This document shows, piece after piece, positions 4,919-7,047 of a DNA stretch of 7,047 nucleotides; within the stretch, counting starts at the first letter, position 1; each line of letters begins with the position of its first letter. The stretch lies in NCBI GenBank assembly GCA_031430875.1, contig JANPCI010000394.1:1-7047 (forward strand), in the 5' to 3' direction. The notes under the pieces are model-generated. The model saw only the letters and a list, made by a program, of their open reading frames with translations. It did not search any database and was not told where the DNA came from. Both the position numbers and the translations under genes were made by a program. The DNA comes from Sva-07 sp031430875 (lineage in GTDB: Bacteria; Actinomycetota; Acidimicrobiia; Acidimicrobiales; Ilumatobacteraceae).

Positions 4919-6430
4919 TCAAAGCTCTCCGCGATCGAGCCGGTCGAGGATTTCGACGGCGCGTGCGCGAACGTCCGGAAGGTTGTTCAGCTTGCGCATC
5001 GCGGCGAGTGGTCGAGCCATGCGATGGTTCGTCTTGAGCGAGTCGGCGTTGCGAGCGAGGAAGTCCCAGTACAGCGTCGTGTAGGGGCAGGCGTCGGGCC
5101 CGACCCGTTGCTTCGGGTCGAAGCGACACGACCGACACGAGTCGCTCATCTTGTTGATGTACGCCCCACCGGATGCGTAGGGCTTGGTGGCCATCATCCC
5201 GCCGTCGGCGAACAGCGCCATTCCGATCACGTTGGGCAGCATCACCCATTCGGCGCCGTCGACGAAGCTCGCCCTCATCCACTCGGTCATCGCCCAGGGG
5301 TCCACCCCGGCCGTGAGCGCAAGGTTGCCGAGCACCATCAGCCGCTCGATGTGGTGGGCGTATCCGTGTTCTCGAACGTGGCCGACGGCGCTCGCAACGC
5401 AGGCCATCTCGGTGCCGGCCGTACCGGTGAACGCCGGTGGTACTTGGCGTGTGGCGTGCAGTGCGTTCCGGGTGCGGTACTCGGGCATCCACAGCCAGTA
5501 CACGCCCCACACATACTCGCGCCATCCGATCACCTGGCGGATGAAACCCTCGACGGAACTCAACGGAGCGGTGCCGCTGCGGTACGCGGCTTGGGTGGCC
5601 TCCACGATCTCGCCGGGTTGCAGGAGGCCGATGTTCATCGACGACGCCAGCACCGAGTGGGCCAGCTTCCATTCGGCCGTGAGCATCGCGTCTTCGTGGG
5701 GTCCGAACGACGACAGACCGTGGTCGACGAATTCATGCAGGCGGACCAGCGCCTGGGCGCGGGTGACCGGCCACGTGCCGTCAGGGTCGGCGCCGAACGT
5801 TGTCGGCGGGAGTCGCTCGACAACGGCGCGATCGATGTCGTCGAGCTCGAACATCGTGATCGACGGCCAGGAGCGGCCATCGCGTGGGGGCGGTTCGCGA
5901 TTGTCGTGGTCGAAGTTCCAGCGGCCACCGACCGGCTCGGGGCCGTCGGCGCCGACGTCGATGAGCACGCCGAGGCGCAATCGCTGCCAGCGATAGAAGT
6001 CCTCCATCGTCAGGCGCTTGCGGTCAGACGCCCAGCTGGCGAAGTCGTCGTAGTGGCACAGAAACTGGTCGCTGCGCACCAACTCGACGCCGAGGCGATC
6101 CATCAACGCTCGGGCGTCCCAGCTCGTCGGCTCCATCGCGACAACGGTGCCGACATCGAACTCCTCGACGTGGTCGGCCAGCCCTTGCTGCAGTGTGGCG
6201 GCCTGGCGGTGGTCGACATCGAACCCCTCGGCTCGCAGTTCGGCTGCGAAGTGTTCCATGGCCGACAGCACGAGGTGCAGCCGCTGGCGATGCCATCGTT
6301 GGGAGGTGATCAGTGCTGTGCTCTCGACGAGCAATACGCGACATTCACCCGGCATCCGATCAGCGAGGGCCCCCCTGGAGCGTGCGAGCTGGTCGCCGAG
6401 CACCCACACGGTCGGGGCAGACGGCAGCAT
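4919..6430 (-). CDS. phrB: FeS-BCP family (6-4) photolyase / cryptochrome (PhrB-like)
   Basis: A 503-aa protein of the usual length for iron-sulfur bacterial cryptochromes and photolyases. The N-terminal alpha/beta domain opens with VWVLGDQLA (8-16) and carries the family stretch SQRWHRQRLHLVLSAMEHFAAEL (43-65). The C-terminal FAD-binding helical part includes IGWREYVWG (301-309), the paired histidines of GYAHHIERLMVLGN (H359, H360) and GGAYINKMSDSCRSC. Four cysteines, C344, C432, C435 and C448, have the same spacing (88, 3, 13) as the [4Fe-4S] ligands of Agrobacterium PhrB. Family members repair (6-4) UV photoproducts using light and FAD, commonly with a ribityllumazine antenna. ATG 6430 lies just before the conserved LGDQL, so the start is sound, although no close Shine-Dalgarno site is seen. 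It is probably co-transcribed with the DoxX-like gene downstream and divergent from the DUF2071 gene. The symbol is by similarity. Confidence 0.93.
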   Translation of the reverse strand: MLPSAPTVWVLGDQLARSRGALADRMPGECRVLLVESTALITSQRWHRQRLHLVLSAMEHFAAELRAEGFDVDHRQAATLQQGLADHVEEFDVGTVVAMEPTSWDARALMDRLGVELVRSDQFLCHYDDFASWASDRKRLTMEDFYRWQRLRLGVLIDVGADGPEPVGGRWNFDHDNREPPPRDGRSWPSITMFELDDIDRAVVERLPPTTFGADPDGTWPVTRAQALVRLHEFVDHGLSSFGPHEDAMLTAEWKLAHSVLASSMNIGLLQPGEIVEATQAAYRSGTAPLSSVEGFIRQVIGWREYVWGVYWLWMPEYRTRNALHATRQVPPAFTGTAGTEMACVASAVGHVREHGYAHHIERLMVLGNLALTAGVDPWAMTEWMRASFVDGAEWVMLPNVIGMALFADGGMMATKPYASGGAYINKMSDSCRSCRFDPKQRVGPDACPYTTLYWDFLARNADSLKTNHRMARPLAAMRKLNNLPDVRARAVEILDRLDRGEL

Positions 6431-6561
6431 CGTCGCAGTCTGACAGAGGTCTCCTCACATCGCAGAGTGAAGGTGGAACATGATCGCCCGTGGTCGCCGG
6501 CCGGCGCTGAGCGCCCGTCGGGCGGGGGAATGGGAGGGGGTATCCGCCGGTTGGCTCGCTT
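6431..6561. promoter_or_regulatory. Divergent intergenic region between photolyase and DUF2071 genes
   Basis: About 130 bp separating the two divergent starts; both promoters should lie here. For the photolyase (minus strand) the only -10-like box is CAGACT (6442-6437), 6 nt before its ATG, with a poor -35. For the DUF2071 gene no convincing -35/-10 pair is seen. A small inverted repeat GAGG-TCT-CCTC lies at 6446-6456. No operator with strong dyad symmetry stands out. Confidence 0.4.
6520..6540 (+). other. G-quadruplex-type motif (four G-runs)
   Basis: Four runs of guanine (3, 5, 3 and 5 long) separated by loops of 1, 3 and 1 bases on the plus strand. This matches the canonical G3+ N1-7 pattern. 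It ends 21 nt before the chosen start of the DUF2071 gene and could form in that gene's leader RNA or in the promoter DNA shared with the photolyase. It also includes GGGAGGGGG, which resembles a Shine-Dalgarno sequence but is too far from GTG 6562. The motif is directly visible; folding and function are inferred. Confidence 0.5.
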
Positions 6562-7047
6562 GTGCACAGCCCGGACGTCAACGCGCTGCAGCCGCTGTCG
6601 TGTCCCGAGCCGGTGAGGCGGCCCGTGATGGTTCAGCGGTGGAACGATGTCGTCTTCCTGCACTGGCGCTTCGATCCCGACGTTGTGCAGCGCTTGCTTC
6701 CCGCCGGAGTCGACGTCGACACGTTCGACGGCAGCGCTTGGGTCGGGTTGGTCCCGTTCCACATGGACGGGCTCGGCATCGCCGGCGTGGCACCACTGCC
6801 GTTTGTCGGATCGTTTCCCGAGGTCAACGTACGCACCTACGTGCGGTCCCGGGGCCGTGTCGGCGTGTGGTTCTTCTCGCTCGACGTCGACCGCTTTCTC
6901 CCTGCGGCCGTTGCCCGCATCACCTACTCGTTGCCGTACTGTTCCGGAAGGGCCGACCATGTGCGTGCAGGCGACATCGTTACCAGCCAGGTTCGGCGCA
7001 GCTGGCCACGTTCGAGTGAGGCCGCCACATCGGAGATCGTCGTGCGG
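6562..7047 (+). CDS. DUF2071 (YqjF-like) family protein, 3'-truncated
   Basis: The open frame runs off the right edge in phase, with 162 codons visible from GTG 6562. It has the DUF2071 pattern: RRPVMVQRWNDVVFLHWRF, the LLPAGVDVDTFDGSAWVGLVPF stretch, PLPFVGSFPEVNVRTYV, and the strand GVWFFSLDVDRFL, followed by a YSLPY motif. The fold is related to acetoacetate decarboxylase; B. subtilis YqjF is a family member, and no activity is established for the group. ATG 6628 has a modest GAGG at 9 nt and is the obvious alternative start. I prefer GTG 6562 because the 22 codons between them have G or C at nearly every third position, and RRPVM is usually internal in the family. It is transcribed divergently from the photolyase, so the two may share control. 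Confidence 0.85.
   Translation, partial: MHSPDVNALQPLSCPEPVRRPVMVQRWNDVVFLHWRFDPDVVQRLLPAGVDVDTFDGSAWVGLVPFHMDGLGIAGVAPLPFVGSFPEVNVRTYVRSRGRVGVWFFSLDVDRFLPAAVARITYSLPYCSGRADHVRAGDIVTSQVRRSWPRSSEAATSEIVVR

Noticed and set aside
4619..6616. 665-aa open frame on the plus strand opposite the DoxX-like and photolyase genes
   Set aside because: Its length is striking, but it mirrors the photolyase reading frame, is rich in His, Gln, Arg and Val without domain structure, and runs through both the divergent intergenic region and the start of the DUF2071 gene. Treated as a GC-bias shadow.
6480..7019. ATG at 6480 with a nearby AAGGTGG, opening a 179-aa frame
   Set aside because: The frame is out of phase with the clearly recognisable DUF2071 protein, and its product is an arginine- and alanine-rich composition typical of an out-of-frame reading.
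1..7047. tRNA, rRNA, CRISPR arrays, insertion sequences, phage or plasmid genes
   Set aside because: None was seen on reading the window: no spaced repeat array, no transposase or integrase motifs, no terminal inverted repeats, and no tRNA-like cloverleaf in the few short gaps.

Overview
This is a gene-dense, high-GC window with strongly GC-biased third codon positions. Start codons include ATG, GTG and TTG, and at least one gene looks leaderless. Gene content and codon style point to a free-living actinobacterium, possibly an Acidimicrobiia (Ilumatobacter-like) lineage. That placement is an inference from style, not from a marker gene. No RNA gene, insertion sequence, phage gene or CRISPR array is visible.

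Layout: (1) 2-472, plus strand: the 3' end of a DUF2867-type SDR gene. It overlaps by four bases a small DUF2256-DUF3253 fusion gene (469-840). (2) 907-4080, plus strand: a probable three-gene operon. It encodes an ACMSD-like amidohydrolase, a di-iron alternative oxidase (AOX/PTOX-like quinol oxidase), and a GNAT acetyltransferase fused to a Cdc48/FtsH-like AAA+ ATPase. (3) 4130-4507 (plus) and 4538-4912 (minus): two DoxX-like membrane protein genes that converge on a 30-bp gap made of short imperfect repeats. (4) 4919-6430, minus strand: a bacterial (6-4) photolyase of the iron-sulfur FeS-BCP/PhrB family, placed 6 nt upstream of the second DoxX-like gene. (5) 6431-6561: a divergent intergenic region with a G-quadruplex-type motif. 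(6) 6562 to the window edge, plus strand: a DUF2071 (YqjF-like) gene, cut off at its 3' end.

The parts fit a loose theme of light, oxidative stress and redox. The photolyase, the DUF2256 protein and the SDR are types often found together in light-stress clusters. The alternative oxidase is a quinol:oxygen oxidoreductase, and DoxX-like proteins have been linked to quinone-coupled membrane redox complexes. This grouping is inference.

The two most unusual items are the GNAT-AAA+ fusion protein and the alternative oxidase encoded 8 nt upstream of it in what looks like one transcript.
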